A stretch of DNA of 64,000 bases from Bacillus horti (GCF_030813115.1 NZ_JAUSTY010000008.1:161524-225523); one strand, 5' to 3'. Positions 1 to 8,099 are shown, counted from the stretch's first letter. The notes: generated by a model not told the origin, from the letters alone. A program made the numbers and translations.

Positions 1-353
1 TGTGTCGTTGTGATTTCCCCCATGAGCTCATGCTGAGGTTCGTCTGGTACACCAGGTTCACCACGTAAGCTGACAAAGCCAAGCACCGGTATCCGAAAGG
101 GATGATTAAGAGATACTAATGGTGAGATGGCATTCGCTAATCCTGAATTCTGCATTAAAACGACCGATTTCTGTCCTCCCGTGTATGCTCCTGCTGCAAT
201 AGCCACCGCATCACCTTCATTAGCTGCTGCTATATATTCACAATCGTTAATCGCATAGTTAATGAGATATTTTAAGCTAGAGCAAGGAACCCCAGTAAAA
301 AATTGATATCCTAGGCTTTTTAATTGTTCGCCAAACAATTCCGTTGAGATCAT
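1..353 (-). CDS. aepY: Phosphonopyruvate decarboxylase, N-terminal part (runs off the window)
   Basis: This is the ThDP-dependent enzyme that converts phosphonopyruvate to phosphonoacetaldehyde, pulling the unfavourable PEP mutase reaction forward. The 117 visible codons start at ATG 351-353 and contain the family's N-terminal PYR-domain motifs: [13 protein letters not shown], then [16 protein letters not shown] (the ThDP-activating Glu region), then [14 protein letters not shown]. The start overlaps the stop of the upstream PEP mutase gene by 4 bases (ATGA), so the two are translationally coupled. The C-terminal half lies outside the window, so integrity cannot be judged. A sulfopyruvate decarboxylase is the closest alternative, but the PEP mutase neighbour argues for phosphonopyruvate. 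Confidence 0.9.
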   Translation of the reverse strand, partial: MISTELFGEQLKSLGYQFFTGVPCSSLKYLINYAINDCEYIAAANEGDAVAIAAGAYTGGQKSVVLMQNSGLANAISPLVSLNHPFRIPVLGFVSLRGEPGVPDEPQHELMGEITTT

Positions 354-1249
354 GATTCCCCAGCTCGTTTGACCTGTCCTGAAGGAAGATACTTCTGCTC
401 AGCAGTTTGGAGCTCTTCAGCCCCTTGCAGTCTAAATATCTCATCTACACTCGCTACCTTGCCCTCGGCCTCAAGGAGATTTTGGGCATCGAAAATTTGC
501 TTTGAAATGCTTTGCATCGCATTAAGGGACGCTCTTACATTGTGATTCGCCCAAATGGCAACACTGACCCCCAGGTCCTTAATTCGTTTGGTGGGTACGG
601 AGTAATATTTTGTTGGTACAATCACTACTGGAACCGCACTATTCCACCCTTTCATAAAGGCTTCTATCTCCTCAAGATCCGCTCTTTTACTGTGTATGAG
701 AACGGCGTCAGCACCCGATTGTCCGTATGCTTCAGCTCTTCGCAAAGCTTCTTCTAGCCCCCATCCTGTAATGAACGCCTCCACTCTGGCTACAACCATA
801 AAGTCTTCATCGTTTTGAGTGTCCTTCATCGCTTTGATCTTGCCACAAAACTCCTCTATATCAGCAAGGGGCTGCGTATGCCCATTTATAAAAGAGTTTG
901 TTTTGGGAAACTGCTTATCCTCGATACACACTCCTGCTATCTGACGTTGCTCTAGCTTCCTTACAAGCCGCCTAGCGTTATTGAAATTACCGTAGCCCGT
1001 ATCCCCATCTAGTAAAATAGGAATGGACGTTACGTCGCTCATAAATTCCAACACATCCAGCACCTGTGTCCAGGAAGCTTCGTTATTGTCTCGTACACCC
1101 ATTGCGGCAGATATAGCTAACCCACTAGCCCAAATGCCTTTAAATCCTGTCTCTTCCACTATCTTGGCTGATAATCCATTGTGTGCTTCCATTAAAAACT
1201 CTAGATTTTTTGTTTGAAAAAGCTGTTTAAGCTTTGACGTTTTTTTCAC
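350..1249 (-). CDS. aepX: Phosphoenolpyruvate mutase
   Basis: PEP mutase isomerises phosphoenolpyruvate to phosphonopyruvate, the C-P bond-forming entry step of phosphonate biosynthesis. The 299-residue protein is an isocitrate-lyase-superfamily barrel with the Mg-binding motif GDTGYGN (residues about 82-88). It also has [10 protein letters not shown] (about 110-119), the signature that separates true mutases from other ICL-like lyases. I chose GTG 1247-1249 because GGGAAGGGG lies just upstream and the 299-aa length fits the family. The open frame continues 82 codons further upstream through GC-rich low-complexity DNA that has no protein-like character. It is followed by phosphonopyruvate decarboxylase with an ATGA overlap. 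Confidence 0.92.
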   Translation of the reverse strand: MKKTSKLKQLFQTKNLEFLMEAHNGLSAKIVEETGFKGIWASGLAISAAMGVRDNNEASWTQVLDVLEFMSDVTSIPILLDGDTGYGNFNNARRLVRKLEQRQIAGVCIEDKQFPKTNSFINGHTQPLADIEEFCGKIKAMKDTQNDEDFMVVARVEAFITGWGLEEALRRAEAYGQSGADAVLIHSKRADLEEIEAFMKGWNSAVPVVIVPTKYYSVPTKRIKDLGVSVAIWANHNVRASLNAMQSISKQIFDAQNLLEAEGKVASVDEIFRLQGAEELQTAEQKYLPSGQVKRAGES

Positions 1250-1622
1250 GAAAAAACCCCTTCCCACATAAAGCTTTATAGCCAATTTATGCAAGTGGAA
1301 TGAGAAGAGAGTGGGCAAAGTGGTTGAAAATGTTATCTGGTTAGGTCGTATGGGCACATGGAGGTGTGGCGAAATATGGGGTAAGGCGCGAGTGAGGCAC
1401 GGTAGCGCATTGAGGCATGGTGAGACGGGGCAGCTGGATGTACGGCAGATGAGACACAGGGTAGCAGGAATCGTGGGCGGATGCGCGTGAGGCATGGGGC
1501 AAGTGGAGGCTTAGACTCGGGAACTGAGGAGCGGGAACTGTAGGGTTTGGATCGATTGAGTCGATGAGATGCTGGAAGCGCAGGGAGAGAAGCGATTTAC
1601 TGGCGAATGCGCAAAGGGGTAT
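1250..1622. other. Intergenic, GC-rich imperfect short repeats
   Basis: No gene is supported. About 1376-1560 is purine-rich on the plus strand and carries irregular repeats of GTGAGGCAYGG-like words (near 1390, 1410 and 1487). Its composition differs from the flanking AT-rich DNA. The aepX reading frame stays open through part of it by chance. Confidence 0.5.
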
Positions 1623-1806
1623 CTAACGGACATTTTTGCACCTTACAGAGTAAAATAGGTCACCTGTATTTTCTAATGGACATATGAGACCCTTAGAAGG
1701 AAAATTCAGAGATAAACACAACAATTTGTAGCCTAAGGTGCAATTTTGACCGTTAGAAGAGAGAACTGGCACTTTTCCTGCTCTAAGAGTCATTTTTGTC
1801 CGTTAG
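1623..1806. repeat. Four-box inverted repeat element, copy 1
   Basis: Four 24-bp boxes lie at 1623-1646, 1673-1696, 1733-1756 and 1783-1806. The first two read forward and the last two are reverse-complemented. The box consensus is CTAACGGACA, then five mostly A/T bases, then GCACCTTAG, so each box is itself an imperfect palindrome (CTAACGG...CCTTAG). Start-to-start spacings are 50, 60 and 50 bp. Copies with the same layout are at 24879-25061 and 49810-49993. The fourth box here contains the last codons (LTDKNDS) and the stop of the gene at 1783-2478. The linkers are AT-rich and not obviously conserved. Function is unknown. Confidence 0.9.
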
Positions 1807-2478
1807 AGCGCGAGCTGTACGATCAGCAAGCTGATATGAGCGGTACCTTTGTTTATGATCTACGACTACAAATACCTCCATGACAACAAGCTGTTTCAAT
1901 GTACGTCTAGCCTGTCTAACGGATCGCTGCAAATGTTCAGCAAGCTCCTCCGCAGTAAAAGGTCTTAATAATCTGCGGGCATATCTAATTGACTCTGCCT
2001 CTGCCCAGCCAATATTAGCTGTAACGGACATTGAAACAAATTTGCCGATGAAAGAAAGTACCAGTTGCCTACACAACTCAGGTTCTTCCTTAATTGACAA
2101 ATAAGCTATGGGGAGAAACAACCAATCATCAAGACTTAGCAAAGCCTGTTTCATACATAAATCTTTAAATCGCCATGCTTCTATATCTCTTGCATGTGAA
2201 CGGTAGCCATGAATTTCTATGCAACCTTTCGCCCCATTTGGCATATAGGCAAGATCAATATATCGATAGCGACTGTTAAGGTCTCGCATCTCCCACTCAG
2301 GATATAAATGGTCCAAGTTTCCAACGGTAGGCAGCCAAATGGTTCTCAGGAAATCCTTAGTTGCGTGTCCCAAGCCCTTTTTGAGAAGCTCCCGTCTCCT
2401 CGGATTTGTTTCAACAGCGATATGTTTTTCAAGCCATGCTTCAAGATTAGAATCGTTAATAATCACTATTACACCCAC
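1783..2478 (-). CDS. Nuclease-like (DUF559/Vsr-like fold?) protein with C-terminal winged helix
   Basis: The 231-residue protein looks like a two-domain DNA-acting protein of unknown role. Residues about 45-130 contain WLPTVGNLDHLYPEWE, then YRYIDLAY, then GCIEIHGYRSH. This is an Asp followed about 11 residues later by Glu-x-His, resembling the D...ExK core of small PD-(D/E)xK nucleases, followed by a helical LDDWLFLPIAYLSI segment. Residues about 172-220 (FTAEELAEHLQRSVRQARRTLKQL, in sum) resemble a winged helix. The frame opens at GTG 2476-2478; GTG 2464-2466 is an alternative start. The TAG stop and the final LTDKNDS codons lie in box 4 of the adjacent repeat element. From memory, similar proteins are common in Paenibacillus-type genomes; I know of no established function. 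Confidence 0.6.
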   Translation of the reverse strand: MGVIVIINDSNLEAWLEKHIAVETNPRRRELLKKGLGHATKDFLRTIWLPTVGNLDHLYPEWEMRDLNSRYRYIDLAYMPNGAKGCIEIHGYRSHARDIEAWRFKDLCMKQALLSLDDWLFLPIAYLSIKEEPELCRQLVLSFIGKFVSMSVTANIGWAEAESIRYARRLLRPFTAEELAEHLQRSVRQARRTLKQLVVMEVFVVVDHKQRYRSYQLADRTARALTDKNDS

Positions 2479-3088
2479 TTTCTAAGAAATAATTAAGGTA
2501 AACTTACTTTAGGTAAAGGATACTATCTCATGATTTTGCTTTGCTTGGTAAAAAGAAGGGGACTCTCAGGAAAGACAAGATGCTTTGCTTGGTAAAAAAT
2601 GAAGGTTACTCTCTGCTATGTAGATAGATAAGACGCTTTTTACTAATAAAAAGAAAGGGGAAATCTATGAAGAAAAAGAGAAACTATTATACTAAACAGG
2701 GGAAAGATATACTCTGTAAAGAAGAAAGGTAGAGTACTGGGGGATACTCTGATTTAAGAAATTTTTAGGTGGTTGTAGGTAGTTTAGGTAATAAGATTAT
2801 ATCACAAAAACATTAAAACAGAGCTTTAGAAATACCACACTGTTTATAACGGAAACTCCATTAAAAATTTTTCGTATTAGTTCTTACGCTCTTATAAAAC
2901 AAGCTGATTTTTTTAGGATTAATTTATTTCTATTCGTTATGAAAAAATCACCCTGTACAAGTCGGTATACATAAGTCGGTTGAACAAGGGGGTTAATTGA
3001 TTTTATCCATTTAACTTACGGTTTCCATATGACTCTCTGTAGACACACAATATACCACACTATAAGACACACTAAAAGGAGGAACAAT
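2479..3088. other. Long AT-rich intergenic region with a direct repeat
   Basis: No coding region is supported. An exact 18-bp direct repeat, TGCTTTGCTTGGTAAAAA, occurs at 2537-2554 and 2581-2598 (44-bp period), with a decayed third copy near 2630-2660. The rest is AT-rich. It separates divergent genes and should hold promoters for both, but I could not assign them with confidence. Confidence 0.5.
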
Positions 3089-3748
3089 ATGCAAGACTTT
3101 TTGATCCAATACCAATGGGAGTTATTTATAGGGGCTGAGGTGTTATCTTTTTTATGCCTTGCCACCTTTCTGCTATTTCGCTATGCGTTAGAACGTCAAA
3201 AGTTGGGCTCTATCTTTCTACTCCTCTTTTTTGCCATTACCTTAGGAGAAGCAGCTTTGGCTTGGTTTGTTTATCAACAAACTGGAGTGATTGAATCCTT
3301 TCAGATTATTGTTTTTATCTTTATCCTATATGCCTGTACGTTTGGAATTGGGGATTTTAAAAAGCTAGATCGGTACATAAAGAAGAAGGTTGGAAAGTGG
3401 AAAGGAAAGAACTTACTCACTGAAAAAGACATGTCGATCATTAAAGCTGAAAAGGATCCTGGAGTGATTGCTAAAAAATATAGATTTAGCTGGTATCTAC
3501 ACGCTCTTGTTTTTTTCGTTGCCCACGCTATTTTTTGGATTCTCTACGGGACAGATGGCGCGTCTCCTCTTGACTATGTTACAGATTGGTCCTGGTTTGG
3601 TGAAGAGGAGCTTAGCCATGCACCTTTTCAGCATGAGACAATTATGCAAGTCAGTCGTATATGGATGATCATCTTTATCATAGATACCATCTGGTCTTGG
3701 TCTTATACGATCTTTCCCGAGAAAAAGAAGAAGGAAGAGTCAGTATAA
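3089..3748 (+). CDS. Uncharacterised integral membrane protein
   Basis: The 219-residue protein is predicted to have about five membrane segments. A first block covers residues 10-90 (three hydrophobic stretches, including LSFLCLATFLLFRYAL and IIVFIFILYACTFGIG). A basic cytoplasmic loop with KKKVGKWKGKN follows, then YLHALVFFVAHAIFWILYG and IWMIIFIIDTIWSWSYTIF, and a KEKKKK-type tail. ATG 3089-3091 is preferred because AAAGGAGG lies 8 bases upstream; the frame opens earlier at 3029 without a ribosome site. I do not recognise a characterised homologue. The gene faces the serine-rich gene at 3885 and shares a bidirectional terminator with it. Confidence 0.75.
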   Translation: MQDFLIQYQWELFIGAEVLSFLCLATFLLFRYALERQKLGSIFLLLFFAITLGEAALAWFVYQQTGVIESFQIIVFIFILYACTFGIGDFKKLDRYIKKKVGKWKGKNLLTEKDMSIIKAEKDPGVIAKKYRFSWYLHALVFFVAHAIFWILYGTDGASPLDYVTDWSWFGEEELSHAPFQHETIMQVSRIWMIIFIIDTIWSWSYTIFPEKKKKEESV

Positions 3749-3807
3749 TCATCTAAATACCGTCAGCCTAATAGCATGAGTAAGCTAAAAGGTTGATAAA
3801 TCACAAA

Positions 3808-3866
3808 AAAATCCTTATCCCATTCTCTTAAGCTACTAAAGTATCTAAGAGAAGGATAAGGATTTT
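3808..3866. terminator. Bidirectional rho-independent terminator
   Basis: The left arm AAAATCCTTATCC...TTCTCTTA pairs with TAAGAGAAGGATAAGGATTTT, giving a stem of about 21 bp with a 2-base bulge. Both strands end in T-rich runs. It lies between convergent genes. Confidence 0.85.
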
Positions 3867-3884
3867 GCAGTATGTCATCCTTCA

Positions 3885-4394
3885 TTACATGGACGCTTCA
3901 GATGCCGATGCTGACTCTGATGAAGAGGAGCTCTGGTTGGAGGAAATACTGGAGCTTGAGCTTGAGGAAGCGTTTGAATCGGAAGAAGCACTAGAGCTAG
4001 AACTGGAGGAAGATGTTTTATATTGTTTAACAGCCTGCTTAGAAATAACAGCCACATCGCCTTGTTCATTCTCTCCTACATATTCAGCGCCTGACTCTGC
4101 TACTCTCTCAGTTACTAATTCTGGGGTGCTAGCTACCGCTTCTCTAGCTTTCTCATTAATCCGTTCCTGGAGCTTCTCAAGCTCTTCTAATTGAGCTTTT
4201 GTACCTTCAGAATCCATCTCCTCCTTTAGGTTTTGGAACATCAGCTTTTTCTCTTCAGCTGAAGCATCGCTGAACGCAATTTGAATTGCCTTTTCTAGAA
4301 ATTTATTTTGACTTAAACCTTGTAAACCGTATCCTTTTAGTTTCCCTGTTGCTTGCAGCGACATAGGGGTAGAAGGTGCTCCAGAGATTCTCAT
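3885..4394 (-). CDS. Hypothetical protein with poly-serine C-terminal tail
   Basis: I do not recognise this 169-residue protein. Residues 1-125 are a soluble, mostly helical, acidic region containing FLEKAIQIAFSDASAEEKKL and a Glu/Lys-rich coiled-coil-like stretch (LKEEMDSEGTKAQLEELEKL). Residues about 126-169 are a tail dominated by Ser with Ala, Asn, Gln and Glu (SSSSSSSSASSDSNASSSS and so on), likely disordered. The tail is built from mixed Ser codons, so it is not a simple DNA slippage tract. AAGGAAG precedes the ATG by 7 bases. The gene lies downstream of, and on the same strand as, the AimR/AimP-like pair, about 400 bases away, so it is a candidate output gene, but that is inference. 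Confidence 0.7.
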   Translation of the reverse strand: MRISGAPSTPMSLQATGKLKGYGLQGLSQNKFLEKAIQIAFSDASAEEKKLMFQNLKEEMDSEGTKAQLEELEKLQERINEKAREAVASTPELVTERVAESGAEYVGENEQGDVAVISKQAVKQYKTSSSSSSSSASSDSNASSSSSSSISSNQSSSSSESASASEASM

Positions 4395-4790
4395 ACTAAT
4401 CTTCCTTTCTATAAGTGTAATAGATATGCCTACGTTAGTGACAAATATAATAGCTTACGCATTTCTTTATCTATCTTCGAACCTCTCTTAGGTGCTTATA
4501 CACTTAGGGTACTCTGCTTACATCTATTAGAAGGATTGCTTCTCAATTTATTTTTCTTCTCTATTTTTATATCGACTGATCTCCATTCAAATTAAAGTTT
4601 ATAAGTAACTGTATTTTTGAGAAATAGACTGGTATTCTTCGAAACGAATGAGATCATGATTCAATATCTGCTCAAAAAAAAGCACTTCTGTCACAAACTT
4701 TCGTGAAAGAAATGCTGAAAAATTTATAAATACTTCTTATTCATGCTTCTCACAATCATTCCATGTGAAATTCATTACTGTGGATAATCA
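4395..4790. other. Intergenic region downstream of the peptide gene
   Basis: No protein gene is supported. The DNA is AT-rich. Near 4755-4806 a word like ATTACTGTG-N-AAATCATT is repeated twice, overlapping the end of the peptide gene. In phage arbitrium loci a regulatory RNA follows the peptide gene. I see no clear promoter or terminator here that would prove one. Confidence 0.4.
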
Positions 4791-4922
4791 TTACTGTGAA
4801 AAATCATTGGTACAGTAAATTGTATAACCTTTATGCGGATTTGCACTGGCTAAAGGCATACTGAGTGACTGTACAAGAACAATGAGTAGGGCTGTGAGTA
4901 GGGCTACTTTTACTTTTTTCAT
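4791..4922 (-). CDS. Putative exported signalling pro-peptide (AimP/Phr-like)
   Basis: This ORF of 43 codons has a strong ribosome site, AAAGGAGG, placed inside the last codons of the receptor gene. Its ATG lies 4 bases after the receptor stop. The peptide starts MKKVKV, has a hydrophobic core (ALLTALLIVLVQSL) and a signal-peptidase-like LASA site at about residue 27. That leaves a 16-residue exported tail ending in HKGYTIYCTNDFSQ. Size, signal and position directly downstream of a TPR receptor match the AimR-AimP and Rap-Phr layouts; phage AimP precursors are also about 43 aa. Which 5-6 residues would be mature is not determinable here. No homology was tested. Confidence 0.75.
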   Translation of the reverse strand: MKKVKVALLTALLIVLVQSLSMPLASANPHKGYTIYCTNDFSQ

Positions 4923-4926
4923 AAGC

Positions 4927-6084
4927 TCATCCTCCTTTATATGAAAATATCTCTAGTAAAACCTTTTCCTCGCCTAGCTTCTCAAGCTCTTGAAGGGGTA
5001 ATTGTAAATGAAATGCATTTTCAACAGATTTAAATCCTTTCACAGAATGATAGAAAAATAGCTTGTCCTGCTCTACTAACCCTTTATAGTAATAATAAAA
5101 GGGCTTGTCCCATTCTGAAAAAATGTCCTCCTTTAATTCATTTAACAGCTTTTTTGCCCCATCTAAGTCTCCGCGTTGCAGTAAATAGTAAGCATAGTTC
5201 GCTTGAGTTATAGGGTCCTCCGATAATTCTAAGGTAAACTCCCGATCAATTCTCCAATAGGATTCAATAAAGGATAATGTCCGTTCACTCGTTCTAGCGT
5301 ATTCCTCTTTCCCCGTTTGCAAATACATGAGCTTAGCCCGATCAAGATGTTCCTTGGCTTTCTCATAGTCTTCAAAAAGGTAGGATTGTCCCAGATTATC
5401 ATAGGCTATCGCTTTAACATGGGGAATCACATCCTGCTCAATCACCTTCATACTATACTCTCTAGCCTTATCTACCTCGTTTTGATAAAGATAGACAACG
5501 TTCATCAGCATGCCCAGCCTAATGTTTAAGCAGTCTCTCATGAACAAGCTTTTAATGCTATTGATTTGTTGTTCTAACCCATCTAGTAATTCAAAGGTTA
5601 GGTTTTGCTTGTTCATTTCATAATAGATGTACGCCGTAATAAACGTATGAAGGATCTGTACTTCTACCGTATTTGGAAAGTACTTTTTCAACGCATGCAG
5701 GAGCTCATCCTTATTTAGCTCACCCTTAACACGCATGAGCTCTAAATCATAAATTTTGGCCCATTCTCTATCTGTAGGATTAGAGGAGTCATATAGATTT
5801 TGCACAAGTCCTTCGGTAATATCCCATAGTCGATAAATCATACAGTATTCCATACAAAACCTAGCGTTCATGCTTTTTTGAGTTGGAGCATACTCAGCCA
5901 TATACTCTTTTTCTTTATCTGGAAACAGCTCCTTAATTAGCTTTAAAACGGTCTCAAATTTCAATTCATCACGATCGTTAAGGAACCTCGATATTGTTGA
6001 TTCACTAACCCCAACAATCTGAGCTAGCTTCTTTTGCCCCATTTGTTTGTTGTCTAAATGGTTAAGAATATGTACCTTTAACAT
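4927..6084 (-). CDS. AimR-family (arbitrium-like) peptide-responsive regulator
   Basis: The 385-residue protein has an N-terminal helix-turn-helix (about residues 8-50: MGQKKLAQIVGVSESTISRF) followed by helical TPR-like repeats to the end. The C-terminal stretch YYYYKGLVEQDKLFFYHSVK...LPLQELEKLGEEKVLLEI resembles, from memory, the end of SPbeta AimR (YopK), which is 386 aa. In that family the receptor binds DNA as a dimer and releases it on binding the AimP peptide. ATG 6082-6084 is chosen for GGGGGAAG upstream. The gene is directly followed by a 43-codon exported-peptide gene. No integrase, capsid or other phage gene lies in the window, so this looks chromosomal. A Rap/PlcR-type (RRNPP) regulator is the fallback reading. 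Confidence 0.82.
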   Translation of the reverse strand: MLKVHILNHLDNKQMGQKKLAQIVGVSESTISRFLNDRDELKFETVLKLIKELFPDKEKEYMAEYAPTQKSMNARFCMEYCMIYRLWDITEGLVQNLYDSSNPTDREWAKIYDLELMRVKGELNKDELLHALKKYFPNTVEVQILHTFITAYIYYEMNKQNLTFELLDGLEQQINSIKSLFMRDCLNIRLGMLMNVVYLYQNEVDKAREYSMKVIEQDVIPHVKAIAYDNLGQSYLFEDYEKAKEHLDRAKLMYLQTGKEEYARTSERTLSFIESYWRIDREFTLELSEDPITQANYAYYLLQRGDLDGAKKLLNELKEDIFSEWDKPFYYYYKGLVEQDKLFFYHSVKGFKSVENAFHLQLPLQELEKLGEEKVLLEIFSYKGG

Positions 6085-6208
6085 CTTCTTCCCCCTACTA
6101 ATCCAAATAAAATAAAACAATAATCATTAAATTCTGCTGAATCTCGCCAAATCCTGTAGGTCAATTTTCAATTTTTGCTAAAATTATTCAAGGAATATTC
6201 TGATAATA

Positions 6209-6232
6209 GGTGTAATTACAATTTATAACACC
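6209..6232. promoter_or_regulatory. 24-bp palindrome upstream of the AimR-like gene (candidate operator)
   Basis: GGTGTAATTACA followed by ATTTATAACACC forms an imperfect inverted repeat (GGTGTtAT...ATaACACC type) about 125 bases upstream of the receptor start. AimR proteins are known to bind a long palindrome near their own promoter. Assignment here is by position and symmetry only. The rest of 6085-6318 is AT-rich with no gene. Confidence 0.4.
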
Positions 6233-6318
6233 ATTCAACTTTGGTCAAGTTAAAATTTAAAATTTGCGTATTTTATCTTCATTAATTTTACCATACTCGA
6301 CAAAATGACAAAGAAAAA

Positions 6319-6381
6319 GTCCCGTTTCTACAGATCATAGAAACCAAATAAGGCTTGGCTTATGATCCATAAAAACGGGAC
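6319..6381 (-). terminator. Terminator downstream of gabD-like gene
   Basis: GTCCCGTTT at 6319-6327 pairs with AAAACGGGAC at 6372-6381, with an inner GATCATA/TATGATC pairing. On the minus strand the stem is followed by TTTTTCTTT. Confidence 0.8.
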
Positions 6382-6408
6382 ACCCTGAGAAAACTTACTT
6401 ACAATGAA

Positions 6409-7842
6409 TTACAAATGAATAGAGACATACTTCGTTTCTAAAAAGGCTTCGATCCCTTGACGTCCACCTTCTCTTCCTATACCACTTTCCTTCCAGCCTC
6501 CGAATGGAGCCTGTGCAGCGGCGGGTAAGCCATCGTTCCAGCCCACTATTCCATATTCCAGCCCTTCAGCTACTCGCATTCCACGAGCTAGATTTTCCGT
6601 GAAAAAGTAGGCAGCCAAGCCGTAAGGAGAATGATTAGCCAGTTCTACGGCTTCCTCTTGAGTCTTAAAGGATTGGATCGGCGCAACAGGACCAAAGGTT
6701 TCCTCATTCATAATAATCATAGACTGAGACACGTTTTTAAGGATGGTAGGCTCATAAAAGTACGTTCCCGAGGAGGTTGACCCTGAACCTCCGCAAACCA
6801 CAGTTGCTCCATGCTTTACAGCATCCTGAACGTGCTGATCGACTTTTTCATAGGCATCTTCATTAATGAGGGGACCAATATCGACTCCTTCTTCCTCTCC
6901 ATTCCCAACCTTAAGCTTCTGTACCTCCTGAGCAAACCGTTCAATAAATGGCTCATAAATCCCTTCTTGAACGTAGACCCGATTCGCACACACACAGGTC
7001 TGGCCAGCGTTACGGAACTTGGAGCCAACCACTCCTGCCACAGCCTTGTCTAGATCCGCATCATCGAAAACGATTAATGGAGCGTGACCTCCCAGCTCTA
7101 GGGAAAGTTTCTTTAGCTGCTCAGAGCCTTGCTCCATCAGGATTTTACCAACCTCTGTTGATCCGGTAAACGTGACCTTTCGAACCCTTTCATCCTTCAT
7201 ACAGGTCTCTGAAAACGCAGAGGCAGAGCCCGGTGTCAGCTGTATCACTCCCCTTGGGAAGCCTGCCTCCTGGGCTAGCTCCATTAACCTTACTGCCGTC
7301 AAAGGAGTATCACTAGAAGGCTTAATTACCACCGTACAGCCTGCCGCTAAGGCTGGTGCTATTTTCCGTGTGATCATTGCTGCCGGGAAATTCCATGGTG
7401 TAATGGCTGCCACTACACCTACAGGCTGCTTTAGAACTAGGATACGCTTGTCTTGGTCTCCAGCAGGTATCGTTTCACCGTATACCCGCTTTCCTTCCTC
7501 CGCATACCATTCGACAAACCCAGCCGCATACACAACCTCACCCTGTGCTTCCTTGTAGGGCTTACCCATCTCCTTAGTAATGCAATGGGCTAGCTCCTCT
7601 TGGTGATCCAGAATGAGTTGATACCATTTATATAAAAGTTCAGAACGCTTCTTGGCCGTTAGTCTTGCCCAGCCCTCTAGCGCTTCACTTGCTCCATCTA
7701 TCGCTTTTTGTACATCCTCTTTACCTGCCGAGGCTACTTCTCCCACTGTCTCCCCAGTGGCAGGATTACGAATCGTTAAAACCTCATCGGACGATACAGG
7801 ATCACACCAATCTCCATTAATAAATAGCTTTGCTTTCTTCAT
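6409..7842 (-). CDS. gabD: NAD(P)-dependent succinate-semialdehyde dehydrogenase family protein
   Basis: This 477-residue aldehyde dehydrogenase most likely oxidises succinic semialdehyde to succinate in the cytoplasm. It shows the ALDH order of motifs: ITPWNFPAAMITRKIAPALAAG (cofactor fold), FTGSTEVGK, catalytic Glu in LELGGHAP, catalytic Cys in NAGQTCVCANR, and the C-terminal NEETFGPVAP and PFGGWKESGIGREGG blocks. The GQTCVCANR form is typical of GabD-type SSADHs; glutarate-semialdehyde dehydrogenase is an alternative. AGAAGGAGGAA precedes the ATG. No aminotransferase or GABA gene is adjacent, so the physiological substrate is not fixed by context. It stands alone between two terminators. 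Confidence 0.88.
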   Translation of the reverse strand: MKKAKLFINGDWCDPVSSDEVLTIRNPATGETVGEVASAGKEDVQKAIDGASEALEGWARLTAKKRSELLYKWYQLILDHQEELAHCITKEMGKPYKEAQGEVVYAAGFVEWYAEEGKRVYGETIPAGDQDKRILVLKQPVGVVAAITPWNFPAAMITRKIAPALAAGCTVVIKPSSDTPLTAVRLMELAQEAGFPRGVIQLTPGSASAFSETCMKDERVRKVTFTGSTEVGKILMEQGSEQLKKLSLELGGHAPLIVFDDADLDKAVAGVVGSKFRNAGQTCVCANRVYVQEGIYEPFIERFAQEVQKLKVGNGEEEGVDIGPLINEDAYEKVDQHVQDAVKHGATVVCGGSGSTSSGTYFYEPTILKNVSQSMIIMNEETFGPVAPIQSFKTQEEAVELANHSPYGLAAYFFTENLARGMRVAEGLEYGIVGWNDGLPAAAQAPFGGWKESGIGREGGRQGIEAFLETKYVSIHL

Positions 7843-8027
7843 CTTAGCTTCCTCCTTCTGTTTTTTAGCTCAGGACACGAATTAAGACCTTGTATACGTT
7901 GGATGGCTCACCTTTCATTTGTAACAACTTTTATAACTAACACTTATCGTATACTTTCCCACTTTTACAGAGATTAAAAACTAGAATAATACATTAAATT
8001 AGTATATCTCTTTAGGAGAACATTTAA

Positions 8028-8061
8028 AAAAGAGGCTCTTCCTTAAAGAAGTAACCTCTTT
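8028..8061. terminator. Bidirectional terminator
   Basis: AAAAGAGG at 8028-8035 pairs with CCTCTTT at 8055-8061. T-runs follow on both strands (TGTGTTTTTT on plus, CTTTTTTAAA on minus). It ends the chromate transporter pair. Confidence 0.75.
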
Positions 8062-8099
8062 GTGTTTTTTGTATCTACACCTTTTAAAACCGTAAAGCC

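Noticed and set aside
1250..1495. Upstream continuation of the aepX frame (82 extra codons)
   Set aside because: Composition is low-complexity and GC-rich, no homology-like content, and a GTG with a strong ribosome site at 1247-1249 gives the normal family length.
1623..1806. Four-box element as a CRISPR or ordinary terminator
   Set aside because: Boxes are inverted in pairs rather than direct repeats, spacing is fixed at 50/60/50, and no T-tract follows the hairpins.
3865..4194. Plus-strand acidic Glu/Leu-rich ORF
   Set aside because: It is the antisense of the poly-Ser coding region and starts inside a terminator; the minus frame has a ribosome site and protein-like N-terminus.
3885..6084. 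Prophage remnant around the AimR-like gene
   Set aside because: No integrase, repressor, terminase, capsid, tail or lysis gene and no att-like repeat is seen on either side within the window.
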